DNA of 14,215 nt from an uncultured Prochlorococcus sp. (GTDB lineage Bacteria; Cyanobacteriota; Cyanobacteriia; PCC-6307; Cyanobiaceae): the NCBI GenBank assembly GCA_913041805.1, contig CAJWIZ010000003.1:1-14215 (forward strand), written 5' to 3'. Below the pieces are notes generated by a model that was given only the letters and a program-made list of their open reading frames with translations, was not told where the DNA came from and searched no databases. Position numbers and translations under genes: made by a program. Shown here piece by piece: positions 1 through 7,957 of the stretch; within the stretch, counting starts at the first letter, position 1; each line of letters starts with the position of its first letter.

Positions 1-91
1 TGGCTCTAGTGAGACCAATTCCATAGATATAGGTGAGGGCAACTTCAACCCGCTTTTCACGGGGTATGTCGACGCCTGCAATCCTTGCCAC
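1..91 (-). CDS. rpsM: 30S ribosomal protein S13, N-terminal part (cut by window edge)
   Basis: S13 sits in the head of the small subunit and contacts the P-site tRNA and 50S bridges. The visible 30 residues begin [19 protein letters not shown] (after the initiator) and include [10 protein letters not shown], which is the classic S13 start with its first helix-turn region. The start is a GTG at 91-89. The frame stays open upstream to a TGA but offers no ATG, and the family's conserved N-terminus begins exactly here. There is no Shine-Dalgarno-like purine run directly before it. It lies 109 bases downstream of rpmJ, the largest gap inside this operon, and that gap can fold. The C-terminal three quarters are outside the window. 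Identity is secure and the GTG start is very likely. Confidence 0.95.
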   Translation of the reverse strand, partial: MARIAGVDIPREKRVEVALTYIYGIGLTRA

Positions 92-200
92 TGAGGAATC
101 AATTAAAGGGAACGGGTGCCATCCAATGACGGCAAAATTGGAAGGAAATGCTCACAAGCAATTAAGCAAGAGGCCTTCCCTCCTAAGTATTGCCAGAGCT
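92..200 (-). promoter_or_regulatory. rpmJ-rpsM intergenic leader with sequestered Shine-Dalgarno-like hairpin
   Basis: This is a 109-base gap in an operon where most gaps are under 35 bases. Read on the minus strand it contains a perfect AGGAGG (184-179) with no gene start at the right distance. The AGGAGG can pair over six positions (one G-U) with CCTCTT (173-168) around a five-base loop. Alternative exclusive pairings are visible: GGAAGG (179-174) with CCTTCC (145-140), and AGGGAA (181-176) with TTCCCT (112-107). Competing helices just before a GTG-started rpsM resemble the logic of the E. coli alpha operon leader, where S4 binds a pseudoknot at rpsM. Homology to that element is not shown here; regulation is inferred. 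Confidence 0.35.
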
Positions 201-314
201 TTAACCCTGGCGCTGTTTGTGCTTGGGGTTGGTACAAATGACCATCACCCGACCGTGACGGCGAATCACCCGGCACTTGTCACACATTTTCTTGACTGAG
301 GCGCGCACCTTCAT
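201..314 (-). CDS. rpmJ: 50S ribosomal protein L36
   Basis: A 37-residue protein beginning [17 protein letters not shown] and ending [11 protein letters not shown], the usual length and sequence of bacterial L36. It binds 23S rRNA near the peptidyl transferase region and is held together by one zinc. The zinc ribbon ligands C11, C14, C27 and H32 are all present, so this is the zinc-containing (C+) paralogue type. The start is ATG at 314-312 and the stop is TAA at 203-201. It follows adk by 46 bases and precedes rpsM. In many bacteria map and infA lie between adk and rpmJ; neither is present here. The ATG has no clear Shine-Dalgarno sequence. Confidence 0.96.
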   Translation of the reverse strand: MKVRASVKKMCDKCRVIRRHGRVMVICTNPKHKQRQG

Positions 315-360
315 AGGGTGTGGCTCTGCAAATTTCCAAACAATAAGCTTACTACACCAA

Positions 361-909
361 TCACTTCAAACTTTCCTCGATTCGACTTGCTATAGCTTCA
401 ATATCCCCATCACCCCTAATAGTATTAACTAATCCTTGTTTGTTGTAATGATCAACAAGTGGAGCAGTTTTTTCCTTATAAAGCTGAATACGGTGACGAA
501 TCACTGCCTCATCATCATCTGACCGGCCACGAGCCAAAAGCCTCTTAATTAAGACTTCATCCTTCAACTCAATTAAAACGACAGCATCAATAGGCTGATG
601 GATTTGTTTTAACAAGATCTCCAATGATTCTGCCTGAGGAAGAGTTCTTGGAAATCCATCCAAAAGCCAGCCCCCATTAAAGTCAGATAATCTTTTCTCA
701 ACGATTGATAAGACCAGCGAGTCACTAACTAACTCACCTTTATTCATAATCTCAGCAGCCTCTAATCCTAAAGGTGTTGAAGCCTTTACTTCGGCTCGCA
801 ATAAATCACCAGTAGACAGATGCAAAAGACCCTGCTTTTTACATAAAAGAATTGCCTGAGTACCTTTTCCAGCACCTGGAGGGCCAAGAAAGACTAAACG
901 TTGCTTCAT
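361..909 (-). CDS. adk: Adenylate kinase, short form
   Basis: Catalyses ATP + AMP to 2 ADP in the cytoplasm, buffering the adenylate pool. The 182-residue protein has the P-loop GPPGAGKGT at residues 9-17, the AMP-binding STGDLLR at 32-38, and DGFPRT at 84-89, whose arginine contacts substrate. A short lid with ARGRSDDD near residue 130 replaces the longer zinc- or hydrogen-bonded LID of E. coli-type enzymes (about 214 residues), so this is the short variant common in cyanobacteria. The start ATG at 909 lies 33 bases after secY, and the secY-adk order is the widely conserved end of the spc operon. There is no obvious Shine-Dalgarno sequence. No key residue appears missing. Confidence 0.97.
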   Translation of the reverse strand: MKQRLVFLGPPGAGKGTQAILLCKKQGLLHLSTGDLLRAEVKASTPLGLEAAEIMNKGELVSDSLVLSIVEKRLSDFNGGWLLDGFPRTLPQAESLEILLKQIHQPIDAVVLIELKDEVLIKRLLARGRSDDDEAVIRHRIQLYKEKTAPLVDHYNKQGLVNTIRGDGDIEAIASRIEESLK

Positions 910-942
910 GTCTTGGAATAGTAAAGAGAATCAGAAAAGTAA

Positions 943-2262
943 TTATTGACGCACCAAACCTTCATAACGTTGAGAAATGACATAAGTCTGCACCTGTTTA
1001 GCAGTGTCTATTGCCACACCTACCAAGATCAGCAAAGAGGTGGCTCCTAATCCCTGGAATGTTTGCACATTAGTAGCTCTTTCTACCGCAGAAGGAATAA
1101 TTGCTACTGAACCAAGAAACAGTCCGCCCAGGAGAGTAAGGCGATTCTGGACTCCAGACAGATAATTAGCTGTTGCACTTCCTGGCCGAACACCAGGGAT
1201 TGCGACTCCTCCACGCTTAAGATTTGCAGCTATGTCAATAGGATTGATAGTCAATGAAGCATAGAAATATGCAAAGCCAAGTATTAATGCAAAGAATGCA
1301 ATTGCATAAGGCCAAGGATTAGCAGAGCCTGGGCTTAATGCACTTGCAGCCTTAATAAGAGTTGGGTTTTTACTGAAATTAGCAATTGTTAATGGAAGGA
1401 AAATCAAAGCAGAAGCAAAAATTATTGGCATAACTCCTCCTGCATTTAGTTTTAATGGCAAATAACTCTGTCTATTGGGCAATAGGCTGGTTCCCCCTAT
1501 CTGCCTTTTAGCGCTTACAATTGGTAGTCGTCGAGCACCTTCTTGCACAAATATAATTCCAACAATTGTGATAAGAAAAACAATCAAAAGAACAATTATT
1601 CCAACCACATCATTTCTGTCTCCAGTTTGAGCCTTTTCAATTGTTGAACTTAATGCCTTTGGTAAAGTAGCAACAATATTCAGAAATATTACCAACGAAG
1701 CACCCTGACCTATTCCTTTTTCAGTAATAATTTCACTGAGCCACATAACCACCATTGAACCAGTTACTAAAGCCAGAGAAGTTTGAACTATAAATGCAAA
1801 AGAACTCAAACCTTCTATTGCATAAGGTCGAAGAATTGAAGCAAAAACTAAACTTTGCAAAAAGCCCCATCCAAGAGCAACATATCTTGTAATTTGTGCA
1901 ATTTTTCTTCTTCCAGCTTCACCTTCGTTTTTTTGTAGATCTTCTAACTGAGGCAATGCAGCTGTAAGAAGCTGAATAATAATTGAAGCATTAATAAATG
2001 GAAGTATTCCAAGTGCAAAAATCCCCAAGGTAGAGATTCCGCCTCCAGTAAAGATATCCAAAAATCCAATCAATTGTCCTCCTTGAGCGATAAAACTCTG
2101 AAAGGCTTCTCGATCAATAGCTGGAAGAGGGATATAAATTCCTAAGCGTATTAACAACAATAAACTCAAAGTAGTGAGAACCCTCCCACGTAGTTCTTTG
2201 TTACTTATCAACTGAGAAATAACCTCAGCTGCACTTGGATTTCTGCCTCTATCTACAAGCAT
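943..2262 (-). CDS. secY: Protein translocase subunit SecY
   Basis: The channel subunit of the SecYEG translocon, which in cyanobacteria serves both plasma and thylakoid membranes. The protein has 439 residues and ten predicted membrane spans at roughly 28-46, 78-100, 123-145, 157-175, 186-200, 219-238, 273-294, 317-336, 372-391 and 404-419. The glycine-rich segment FTGGGISTLGIFALG (71-85) leads into the plug/second span. The basic cytoplasmic loop after span 6 (RRLPIVSAKR, 244-253) is where ribosome and SecA dock. It follows rplO after 102 bases, the longest gap in the spc half, which might hold an internal promoter. I see AT-rich TATTAAT-like sequence there but no convincing -35 partner. 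Only one secY is visible, and it is the housekeeping type by context and length. Confidence 0.97.
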   Translation of the reverse strand: MLVDRGRNPSAAEVISQLISNKELRGRVLTTLSLLLLIRLGIYIPLPAIDREAFQSFIAQGGQLIGFLDIFTGGGISTLGIFALGILPFINASIIIQLLTAALPQLEDLQKNEGEAGRRKIAQITRYVALGWGFLQSLVFASILRPYAIEGLSSFAFIVQTSLALVTGSMVVMWLSEIITEKGIGQGASLVIFLNIVATLPKALSSTIEKAQTGDRNDVVGIIVLLIVFLITIVGIIFVQEGARRLPIVSAKRQIGGTSLLPNRQSYLPLKLNAGGVMPIIFASALIFLPLTIANFSKNPTLIKAASALSPGSANPWPYAIAFFALILGFAYFYASLTINPIDIAANLKRGGVAIPGVRPGSATANYLSGVQNRLTLLGGLFLGSVAIIPSAVERATNVQTFQGLGATSLLILVGVAIDTAKQVQTYVISQRYEGLVRQ

Positions 2263-2364
2263 GTATGGAATTCAATAAATGGAACTCATAAATAAGTCTG
2301 GGATGCAAATGAATTTTGGAAACCAGAACATCGAAAACACATTATTAATAGTGCTACTTTTTCG

Positions 2365-2817
2365 CTAAGCCAAAATTTCGCAAGTCCCTCCTGCAGCCTC
2401 AATCTTACTTCTCGCAGATGCTGTGAAAGCGGATGCTTGAACTTTCAGCTTTACTTTTAGATTCCCATTTCCCAGAACTTTTAAAGGGTTTTTAGGACTT
2501 GTTACTACTCCACTCTTAACAAGTGAATCTAGGTTAACCGTACTGCCTACCTTAAGTTCATTTAAAGCTGAAACATTAACCACAGTAAAGGCTTTCGGGT
2601 TAATCAAAGTGAAATGCTTGAGTTTTGGGACGCGTCTATAAAGAGGCATTTGTCCACCTTCAAAACCTGGCCGAGTAGGTCGGCCCGATCTGGATTTCTG
2701 CCCACGCATTCCAAATCCACAACTAGCACCTTGACCAGCTGCAATACCACGGCCTTTGCGCAACTTACGGCGGCGAGCTCCTTTGTTTGATTTAAGAGAG
2801 TCGAGTCGAAGTGTCAT
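2365..2817 (-). CDS. rplO: 50S ribosomal protein L15
   Basis: A late-assembling 50S protein that threads through 23S rRNA domains. The 150-residue product starts [19 protein letters not shown], followed by the glycine/arginine-rich rRNA-penetrating arm with [18 protein letters not shown] near residues 28-45. The [18 protein letters not shown] motif follows at about 53-70, and the C-terminal globular domain ends in CEILA. Length and layout are normal. It begins five bases after the rpsE stop. rpmD (L30), which sits between rpsE and rplO in E. coli and Bacillus, is absent, as is usual in cyanobacteria. The ATG at 2817 has no clear Shine-Dalgarno sequence, so coupling to rpsE translation is likely. 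Confidence 0.97.
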   Translation of the reverse strand: MTLRLDSLKSNKGARRRKLRKGRGIAAGQGASCGFGMRGQKSRSGRPTRPGFEGGQMPLYRRVPKLKHFTLINPKAFTVVNVSALNELKVGSTVNLDSLVKSGVVTSPKNPLKVLGNGNLKVKLKVQASAFTASARSKIEAAGGTCEILA

Positions 2818-2822
2818 AAGAA

Positions 2823-3488
2823 TCAGGAGTAGATCTGCTGAAGGGAGATCCCCCTTTCTTTAGCAGTTTGCTTGTGAGTGCGAAGACTAGCCAAAGCAAC
2901 CATCGCAGCCCTTGCATTATTTAAAGGTGTTTTACTACCCAATCTCTTAGCAAGAACATTTTTGATGCCAGCAAGTTCTAAGACTGTACGTATTGAACCA
3001 CCTGCAATTACTCCAGTACCTGGAGCCGCTGGGCGGATCAATACACTAGCCGCACCATCTCTTCCATTAGAAAGAGTAGGAATGGAACTATTTGGCGTTA
3101 ATGGGACCCTAACAATATGCTTTTTACCATCAGCGACACCTTTTCGTACAGCACCAATAACATCCCCTGCCTTGCCAACACCTACACCAACCTGACCACG
3201 CTCATTCCCAACTACAACAATCGCCCTAAAACTCATCTTCTTACCACCTTTAACGGTTTTAGAGACTCGTCGAATTTGGACTACGCGTTCTTGCCATTCA
3301 GAATCACGATCTTGCCCACGACGATCACCTCGCCTTCCACCTCGACGATCACCTTTGCCCCCTCTACGTTGTTGATGCTCCTGTTGTTGCTGACCTTTTT
3401 GCCCGCCACTGCTTTGACCTTCGGCTGCTGATGGGACAGCGGCTGACTGGTCTACTTGGGAATTGGAGTTCGTGTTTGTTTCTGTCAT
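2823..3488 (-). CDS. rpsE: 30S ribosomal protein S5 with low-complexity N-terminal extension
   Basis: S5 acts in decoding fidelity and in the mRNA entry/helicase site. From the ATG at 3488 the protein has 221 residues. The frame is open six codons further to a TTG at 3506, but the ATG is preferred. Residues 1-63 are low complexity: a polar N/S/Q/A part (1-27) followed by a Q- and R/G-rich stretch (28-61), including QQQQ at 33-36 and RRGG/RRGD units. The conserved core starts near residue 64 ([14 protein letters not shown]) and contains the double-stranded RNA-binding fold with FRAIVVVGN and [11 protein letters not shown], then the C-terminal domain ending ISLQQIYS. E. coli S5 has about 167 residues, so the extension is real but of a kind I recognise as common in cyanobacteria. 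The gap to rplR is 14 bases. Confidence 0.95.
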   Translation of the reverse strand: MTETNTNSNSQVDQSAAVPSAAEGQSSGGQKGQQQQEHQQRRGGKGDRRGGRRGDRRGQDRDSEWQERVVQIRRVSKTVKGGKKMSFRAIVVVGNERGQVGVGVGKAGDVIGAVRKGVADGKKHIVRVPLTPNSSIPTLSNGRDGAASVLIRPAAPGTGVIAGGSIRTVLELAGIKNVLAKRLGSKTPLNNARAAMVALASLRTHKQTAKERGISLQQIYS

Positions 3489-3502
3489 GGTGATAGCAGG
3501 AA

Positions 3503-3871
3503 TCAAAATTTAAGGCCCGCCTCACGGGCTGCATTGGCTAGGGCTTTTACCCTTCCGTGGTAAATGTTGCCTCCACGGTCAAAGACCACCTGTTGAATCC
3601 CTTTTTCAAGGGCTCGTTTAGCAACAAGCTCCCCAACTGCAATAGAAGCATCGCAATTGCTCCCTCCACTCTTTAAAGCTGTTCTTAAGTCTTTATCTAA
3701 CGTTGAAGCTGCACAAAGAGTGTTTTGTGCAAGATCATCAATCACTTGAGCATAAATATGGTTATTAGATCGAAAGATAGAAAGCCTTGGACGATCGGAT
3801 GTTCCATTTAGGTTACGCCGCAACCTCTTATGACGCTTTTGAGTCTGTTGTTTGCGAGAAAGAATAGACAT
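3503..3871 (-). CDS. rplR: 50S ribosomal protein L18
   Basis: L18 binds 5S rRNA together with L5 and helps place it in the central protuberance. The product has 122 residues, normal for bacteria. It has a basic N-terminus ([19 protein letters not shown]), then [20 protein letters not shown] at about 28-47, and the conserved C-terminal [28 protein letters not shown]. The start ATG at 3871 comes 32 bases after the rplF stop, and the stop TGA is 14 bases before the rpsE ATG. The upstream bases are a run of T with no Shine-Dalgarno sequence. Nothing is unusual about the protein. Confidence 0.97.
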   Translation of the reverse strand: MSILSRKQQTQKRHKRLRRNLNGTSDRPRLSIFRSNNHIYAQVIDDLAQNTLCAASTLDKDLRTALKSGGSNCDASIAVGELVAKRALEKGIQQVVFDRGGNIYHGRVKALANAAREAGLKF

Positions 3872-3903
3872 GGTTGGAAGATAAAAAAAACGAAGAAAAT
3901 GAT

Positions 3904-4443
3904 TTACTTCTTGCCGGACTTTCCAGCTTTTCTGAGTATTCGTTCACCCTCATACTTAATACCTTTGCCCTTATAAGGCTCAGGCGGCCTAATTGCACGA
4001 ATCTTGGCTGCTTCATTACCCACCAATTCCTTATCTGCACCAGCCACTGTGACATTAGTGTTGTTAGCAACAGAAAAGGTTATACCAGAAGGAGGCACAA
4101 CCTCTACTGGATGGCTATAACCTGCACTGACAACAAGTGTTTTACCTTTGACCTGAGCACGAGAACCAACTCCAACAATTTCTAAATTACGTGTATATCC
4201 TTTACTGACACCTTCAAGCATATTGGCAACAAGTGAACGGCAAAGGCCATGTCGTTCGCGCGACTTACGCTTAGAACTTGTTGGAGCAACAACAATATTG
4301 TTGTCTACCTGACTAATACTCACCCCCTCAGGCAAGATCCGAGTCAATTCTCCCTTAGGCCCTTTGACTGTTACTGAAAGACCATCAAGAGTGACAGATA
4401 CTTTTTCAGGAACTGGGATTGGTTGTTTGCCGATACGAGACAT
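3904..4443 (-). CDS. rplF: 50S ribosomal protein L6
   Basis: L6 lies at the base of the L7/L12 stalk close to the sarcin-ricin loop and the elongation factor site. The 179-residue protein starts [17 protein letters not shown] and has the two tandem repeated beta/alpha domains typical of L6. The C-terminal signature [27 protein letters not shown] appears in the second domain, followed by a lysine-rich tail. The length matches the family. The start ATG at 4443 lies 15 bases after rpsH, with a weak AGGA about nine to ten bases upstream. It is followed by rplR. Confidence 0.97.
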   Translation of the reverse strand: MSRIGKQPIPVPEKVSVTLDGLSVTVKGPKGELTRILPEGVSISQVDNNIVVAPTSSKRKSRERHGLCRSLVANMLEGVSKGYTRNLEIVGVGSRAQVKGKTLVVSAGYSHPVEVVPPSGITFSVANNTNVTVAGADKELVGNEAAKIRAIRPPEPYKGKGIKYEGERILRKAGKSGKK

Positions 4444-4458
4444 AATGCAAATTCCTAA

Positions 4459-4860
4459 TCAATACACGTAACAAAGAACTTCACCACCAACACCTTGTTT
4501 GCGAGCATCACGATCGCTCATAACGCCCTTAGATGTTGAGATGATGGCCACCCCAAGACCACCAAGAACCTTGGGTAGACCTCGAGTATTTTTATAGATT
4601 CGAAGTCCCGGCTTACTAACCCTCTGCATAGCGCGAATAGTGGGATTACGGTGCTTGCCGCTGTACTTCAATTCAAGAACTAATTGAGTCCGAATCCCTT
4701 CACCTTCTTCGCTGATTTCGGAGATAAAGCCTTCTTGCCGCAGCACTTTTGCAATACTCCGAGACATCCGAGATGCAGGTACTCGAGTAGTCTGATGACG
4801 CTTCTCACTCGCATTACGAATGCGAGTGAGCATGTCTGAAATTGGATCGTGATTTGCCAT
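4459..4860 (-). CDS. rpsH: 30S ribosomal protein S8
   Basis: S8 binds the central domain of 16S rRNA and is a primary assembly protein. In E. coli it is also the translational repressor of the spc operon. The 133-residue product starts [17 protein letters not shown], carries a conserved mid-region with [28 protein letters not shown], and ends with the S8 signature [33 protein letters not shown]. It begins 18 bases after rplE. In E. coli and Bacillus rpsN (S14) lies between these two genes; here there is no room for it, so S14 must be encoded elsewhere. There is no strong Shine-Dalgarno sequence. Confidence 0.97.
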   Translation of the reverse strand: MANHDPISDMLTRIRNASEKRHQTTRVPASRMSRSIAKVLRQEGFISEISEEGEGIRTQLVLELKYSGKHRNPTIRAMQRVSKPGLRIYKNTRGLPKVLGGLGVAIISTSKGVMSDRDARKQGVGGEVLCYVY

Positions 4861-4878
4861 AGTCTCTACAAAAAGGTC

Positions 4879-5418
4879 TTAGTTACTACGAAAGGGCATT
4901 CCCATCTCGCGGAGAAGAGCTCTGCCTTCTTCATCCGTGCGAGCACTGGTAACAATGGTGATGTCCATGCCCCGAATAGCATCAATTTTGTCAAAAGAAA
5001 TCTCTGGGAAAATAAGTTGTTCTCTCACCCCAAGGGTGTAATTACCTCGTCCATCAAAACTTTTTGGGCTAACACCTCTGAAATCCCTAATTCTTGGTAA
5101 AGCAAGATTGATAAGCCGTTCCAAGAATGCATACATGCGTTCTCCCCTTAGGGTAACTGCGCAGCCTATTGGCATCCCTTCACGGATTTTAAACCCTGCA
5201 ATCGCCTTCTTGGCTCTTGTGACTAGAGCTTTCTGGCCAGTAATAGTAGCTAATTCAGCAAGAGAAGCTTCCAAAGATTTGGCATTTGAAGCTGCCTCTC
5301 CCAAGCCTCGATTTACGACAACTTTGAGAACCTTTGGTACTTGATGAATATTGGAGAGACTTAAGTCTTTCAGCAACTTGGGCTGAATTGTCTCCCTATA
5401 GCGCTGTTTTAGTGACAT
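4879..5418 (-). CDS. rplE: 50S ribosomal protein L5
   Basis: L5 binds 5S rRNA and contacts the P-site tRNA and the 30S head through bridge B1b. The product has 179 residues, the usual bacterial size. Visible family motifs are [22 protein letters not shown] near the start, [32 protein letters not shown] in the middle, and [30 protein letters not shown] towards the end. The ATG at 5418 has no Shine-Dalgarno sequence and sits after a 75-base gap that contains a perfect 6-bp hairpin. In E. coli this junction is where S8 represses the operon, so the larger gap here is notable. Confidence 0.97.
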   Translation of the reverse strand: MSLKQRYRETIQPKLLKDLSLSNIHQVPKVLKVVVNRGLGEAASNAKSLEASLAELATITGQKALVTRAKKAIAGFKIREGMPIGCAVTLRGERMYAFLERLINLALPRIRDFRGVSPKSFDGRGNYTLGVREQLIFPEISFDKIDAIRGMDITIVTSARTDEEGRALLREMGMPFRSN

Positions 5419-5436
5419 AGCTGGGAAGGAAAGTTG

Positions 5437-5456
5437 CTTCTGGTCTTTGTCAGAAG
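5437..5456 (-). promoter_or_regulatory. Stem-loop in the rplX-rplE gap
   Basis: CTTCTG and CAGAAG form a perfect six-base-pair stem around an eight-base loop within the 75-base gap before rplE. The 3' edge of the hairpin is 18 bases before the rplE ATG. The position matches the place where S8 binds spc mRNA in E. coli. I cannot see the characteristic S8 internal-loop motif, so the function is a guess. A chance hairpin of this size is possible. Confidence 0.3.
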
Positions 5457-5493
5457 TCGAAGTTGAAAGAAGAGGACGAAAGGTAGTTAAGAA

Positions 5494-5850
5494 TTAATCA
5501 ATCAATTCCCCCGTTTTCTTAAGGCGGCGCTTTTTATTGCCGTCTTTGTCAACAATGAGTTCAACACGACTTGCAACTTTCTTTGCTTTGGAATAAATCA
5601 TCACGTTAGAAGCATGCAATGAAGCCTCTTCCGTAACAATGCTGCCGCTCTCTCCATCTTGAGTTGGTTTAACGTGACGAGTACGTAGGTTGATCCCCTC
5701 AACAACGACACGATTCTCAAGAGGCAAGGTTCTCAAGACTTCTCCTGTTTTGCCTTTATCTTTCCCGTTAATTACCTGAACAGTGTCACCTTTACGGATT
5801 CGCATCTTGATCCGTTGGGCAGGCTTCGTTTTTTGCATCAAATTCGCCAT
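5494..5850 (-). CDS. rplX: 50S ribosomal protein L24
   Basis: L24 is an early 50S assembly initiator that sits near the exit of the nascent peptide tunnel. The 118-residue product has a basic N-terminus followed by the KOW motif ([23 protein letters not shown], about residues 17-39). The conserved [16 protein letters not shown] follows at about 47-62, and the lysine/arginine-rich tail includes [13 protein letters not shown]. The ATG at 5850 lies directly after the rplN stop with no intervening base. A good GGAGG at 5863-5859, eight bases upstream, lies inside the end of rplN, which indicates coupled translation. Confidence 0.97.
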   Translation of the reverse strand: MANLMQKTKPAQRIKMRIRKGDTVQVINGKDKGKTGEVLRTLPLENRVVVEGINLRTRHVKPTQDGESGSIVTEEASLHASNVMIYSKAKKVASRVELIVDKDGNKKRRLKKTGELID

Positions 5851-6216
5851 CTAAATCACCTCCGGTGCAAGAGAAACAATCTTTGTGAAATTCCGATCCC
5901 GTAATTCACGTGCAACCGGCCCAAAAACCCTTGTGCCCCTAGGGTTTTTATCTTCATTGATTAAAACCGCAGCATTGTCATCAAAGCGAATAGAGTTGCC
6001 GGTCTCGCGACGCATAGTCGCCTTTGTCCTGACAACAACCGCCTTAACAACCTCAGATTTCTTGACTCCCATATTGGGCATAGCATCTTTAACTGCAGCA
6101 ACTATCACATCTCCAACATGGGCATAACGACGATTAGAACCCAAAACACGTATGCATTGAATTCGTTTAGCACCACTGTTATCAGCAACAGTTAGGAAAG
6201 TTTCCTGTTGAATCAT
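5851..6216 (-). CDS. rplN: 50S ribosomal protein L14
   Basis: L14 lies at the subunit interface and forms bridge B8 with 16S rRNA helix 14. The 121-residue protein starts [19 protein letters not shown] and contains [13 protein letters not shown] (around residues 36-48) and [19 protein letters not shown]. It ends [19 protein letters not shown], matching the family over its full length. Its ATG overlaps the rpsQ stop as ATGA (6216-6213). A perfect AGGAGG (6229-6224) lies seven bases upstream inside rpsQ. Both suggest translational coupling. Confidence 0.98.
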   Translation of the reverse strand: MIQQETFLTVADNSGAKRIQCIRVLGSNRRYAHVGDVIVAAVKDAMPNMGVKKSEVVKAVVVRTKATMRRETGNSIRFDDNAAVLINEDKNPRGTRVFGPVARELRDRNFTKIVSLAPEVI

Positions 6217-6479
6217 TTGGGAACCTCCTGAGTTTTAGAGCTATGACTAATAACTTCAGAAACTGCCCAACGCTTAGTAGCACTTAAAGGACGTGTTTCT
6301 GTAATTCGAACTCTGTCACCCACACGACAATTGTTTTCTGCATCATGAGCCTTGTAACGAGTGGTGCGGCTAACAATCTTCTGATAGATGGAATGTGGAA
6401 AACGGTTTTCAACCGCTACTACCACTGTTTTATCCATCTTGTCACTGACGACGGTGCCGAGCCTTTCCTTGAGTGCCAT
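6213..6479 (-). CDS. rpsQ: 30S ribosomal protein S17
   Basis: S17 binds helices 7 and 11 of 16S rRNA and helps early 30S folding. The protein has 88 residues from the ATG at 6479: [21 protein letters not shown], then [21 protein letters not shown], the S17 signature [18 protein letters not shown], and a short polar tail. The frame is open seven codons further upstream to a TTG, but the conserved N-terminus begins at this ATG. It starts 17 bases after rpmC without a Shine-Dalgarno sequence. Its stop overlaps the rplN start as ATGA. Confidence 0.97.
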   Translation of the reverse strand: MALKERLGTVVSDKMDKTVVVAVENRFPHSIYQKIVSRTTRYKAHDAENNCRVGDRVRITETRPLSATKRWAVSEVISHSSKTQEVPK

Positions 6480-6496
6480 TGGTTTAAATAGGGTGA

Positions 6497-6709
6497 TCAA
6501 GTGGAGGAGTTGGAGCGGGATCGCTCGTTTTGGACCGTCAAAAGCTGAGCCAACTTAATGCGGGCCTCTTTGAAACGGTGTGTGTTGCTCAACTGACTAG
6601 TCGCTTTTTGAAAACGAAGATCAAACAGCTCACGGCGAATGCCATTAATCTGTTCATTTAGATCGGAATCATTGAGCTTGCGCAACTCAGCAGTATTTGA
6701 TTTGGTCAT
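6497..6709 (-). CDS. rpmC: 50S ribosomal protein L29
   Basis: L29 lies beside the peptide tunnel exit next to L23, where trigger factor and SRP dock. The 70-residue all-helical protein starts [20 protein letters not shown] and carries the family core [26 protein letters not shown] segment (here [18 protein letters not shown], about 26-43), then [15 protein letters not shown]. The ATG at 6709 is preferred over a TTG two codons upstream. GGAG (6721-6718) lies eight bases before the ATG and inside the end of rplP. The ATG is two bases after the rplP stop. Confidence 0.96.
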   Translation of the reverse strand: MTKSNTAELRKLNDSDLNEQINGIRRELFDLRFQKATSQLSNTHRFKEARIKLAQLLTVQNERSRSNSST

Positions 6710-6711
6710 GA

Positions 6712-7194
6712 TCAAGTCTCCAAAGTCGCAGGTTTAGAACTAGGAGGAGAAGATCCCTCACTGTCAGTTGACTGAACCTCCTGGTCTAAGGCCAGGAACT
6801 TAGTTTTGACTGGCAGTTTGTATTGGGCTAATCGCATAGCTTCCCTAGCTATTTCTTCCGTGATCTCCTCACCACCCATCTCAAAAAGAATGCGTCCTGG
6901 CTTAACAACAGCAACCCAAAATTCTGGGTTGCCTTTACCAGAGCCCATGCGAGTTTCGGCAGGTCTCATTGTGACAGGCTTGTCAGGGAAAATTCTGATC
7001 CAAATGTTCCCTCCCCGTTTCACATAGCGAGTCATAGCTCTTCGACTTGCCTCTATTTGGCGTGATGTAACCCAGCCACAGTCTTGAGCTTGCAATGCAA
7101 ACTCACCAAAGGCAATCTTGTTGCCACGAGTTGCGACGCCGCGCATCCGGCCTCTGTGCTGTTTACGAAATTTGGTGCGTTTTGGACTAAGCAT
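6712..7194 (-). CDS. rplP: 50S ribosomal protein L16 with C-terminal tail
   Basis: L16 organises the A-site side of the peptidyl transferase centre. The 160-residue product starts [19 protein letters not shown] and contains [20 protein letters not shown], then [11 protein letters not shown] and the [20 protein letters not shown] block next to the A-site loop. L16 usually ends near residue 137-140. Here an extra serine-, proline- and threonine-rich tail follows (about 140-160), with no family counterpart that I recognise. The ATG at 7194 has a good AAGGAG (7208-7203) eight bases upstream, within the 15-base gap from rpsC. Confidence 0.97.
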   Translation of the reverse strand: MLSPKRTKFRKQHRGRMRGVATRGNKIAFGEFALQAQDCGWVTSRQIEASRRAMTRYVKRGGNIWIRIFPDKPVTMRPAETRMGSGKGNPEFWVAVVKPGRILFEMGGEEITEEIAREAMRLAQYKLPVKTKFLALDQEVQSTDSEGSSPPSSKPATLET

Positions 7195-7209
7195 GATTCA
7201 ATCTCCTTA

Positions 7210-7938
7210 TTAACTCTCGTTAGAGCGGTCTTCAAATTGTTGGGGTCTTCGATTACCCCTGCGCCGCGGACTGGCACCCACAGGCAATGGTTGATCTTCT
7301 TTGGCTAATACCTCTCCTTTAAACACCCAAACTTTGATTCCTAAAACTCCGTAAGTTGTAGAGGCAACCTTGGTCGCGTAATCAATCTCTGCGCGAAGTG
7401 TATGCAGTGGCACTCGACCTTCTCTTGTCCATTCAGTTCGAGCAATTTCAGCTCCATTAAGTCTCCCGCCAACTTGAATCTTCAATCCAAGTACACCTGC
7501 TCTTTGAGCACGCTGAACTGCCATCCGAATTGTTCTACGGAAAGCAACTCGCTTCTCCAGCTGTTGAGCTATATATTCAGCCAACAAAAATGCATCTGCG
7601 TCAGCTCTCTCAACCTCGACAACGTTGATCCGTACTTGTCGACTGCGATCACCAATAGTCTTCTGAATACCAGACCTCAAATCTTCTATTCCGCTCCCTT
7701 GGCGCCCAACTATCACCCCTGGTCTGGCTGTCTTCAACTCAACTTCAAGCTGATCTGCTTTTCGAGCAATCAGAACGTCACTAATGCCTGCTGTCCCATA
7801 CTTTTTGGAAATAAATCTACGAATCCTGTCATCTTCTTGAAGAAGAATTGGATAAGTCTTAGGAGGCGCATACCAGCGTGAACGATGTTCCTGGGTGATC
7901 CCCAGGCGTAAGCCGGTTGGATGGATTTTGTGTCCCAT
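7210..7938 (-). CDS. rpsC: 30S ribosomal protein S3
   Basis: S3 lines the mRNA entry tunnel with S4 and S5. From the ATG at 7938 the protein has 242 residues, beginning [16 protein letters not shown] as in most bacteria. The open frame extends 29 codons further, overlapping rplV in another frame, but those codons show no S3 similarity and are rejected. The KH RNA-binding domain has its GXXG loop as GRQG at 78-81. The C-terminal domain contains [21 protein letters not shown] and [16 protein letters not shown]. The tail is basic (RRRGNRRP) and ends RSNES. The start is 19 bases after rplV with no Shine-Dalgarno sequence. Confidence 0.97.
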   Translation of the reverse strand: MGHKIHPTGLRLGITQEHRSRWYAPPKTYPILLQEDDRIRRFISKKYGTAGISDVLIARKADQLEVELKTARPGVIVGRQGSGIEDLRSGIQKTIGDRSRQVRINVVEVERADADAFLLAEYIAQQLEKRVAFRRTIRMAVQRAQRAGVLGLKIQVGGRLNGAEIARTEWTREGRVPLHTLRAEIDYATKVASTTYGVLGIKVWVFKGEVLAKEDQPLPVGASPRRRGNRRPQQFEDRSNES

Positions 7939-7957
7939 CAGTGGGTGTAGTCGGGGG

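Noticed and set aside
33..299. An 88-codon plus-strand frame across rpmJ and rpsM
   Set aside because: It overlaps rpmJ and the rpsM start, both secure on the minus strand, and has no protein features of its own.
2263..2364. A possible promoter for secY-adk in the 102-base gap after rplO
   Set aside because: An AT-rich TATTAAT-like sequence is present, but without a -35 box at a suitable distance; in this base composition such matches are expected by chance.
3117..3431. A 104-codon plus-strand frame antisense to rpsE, with threonine- and leucine-rich runs
   Set aside because: The runs are the antisense reading of the Q- and RG-rich S5 extension; no start signal or homology is seen.
7402..7881. 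A 159-codon plus-strand frame antisense to rpsC
   Set aside because: Its cysteine-, serine- and asparagine-rich translation is what the antisense of a conserved ribosomal gene gives; the minus-strand S3 fully explains this DNA.
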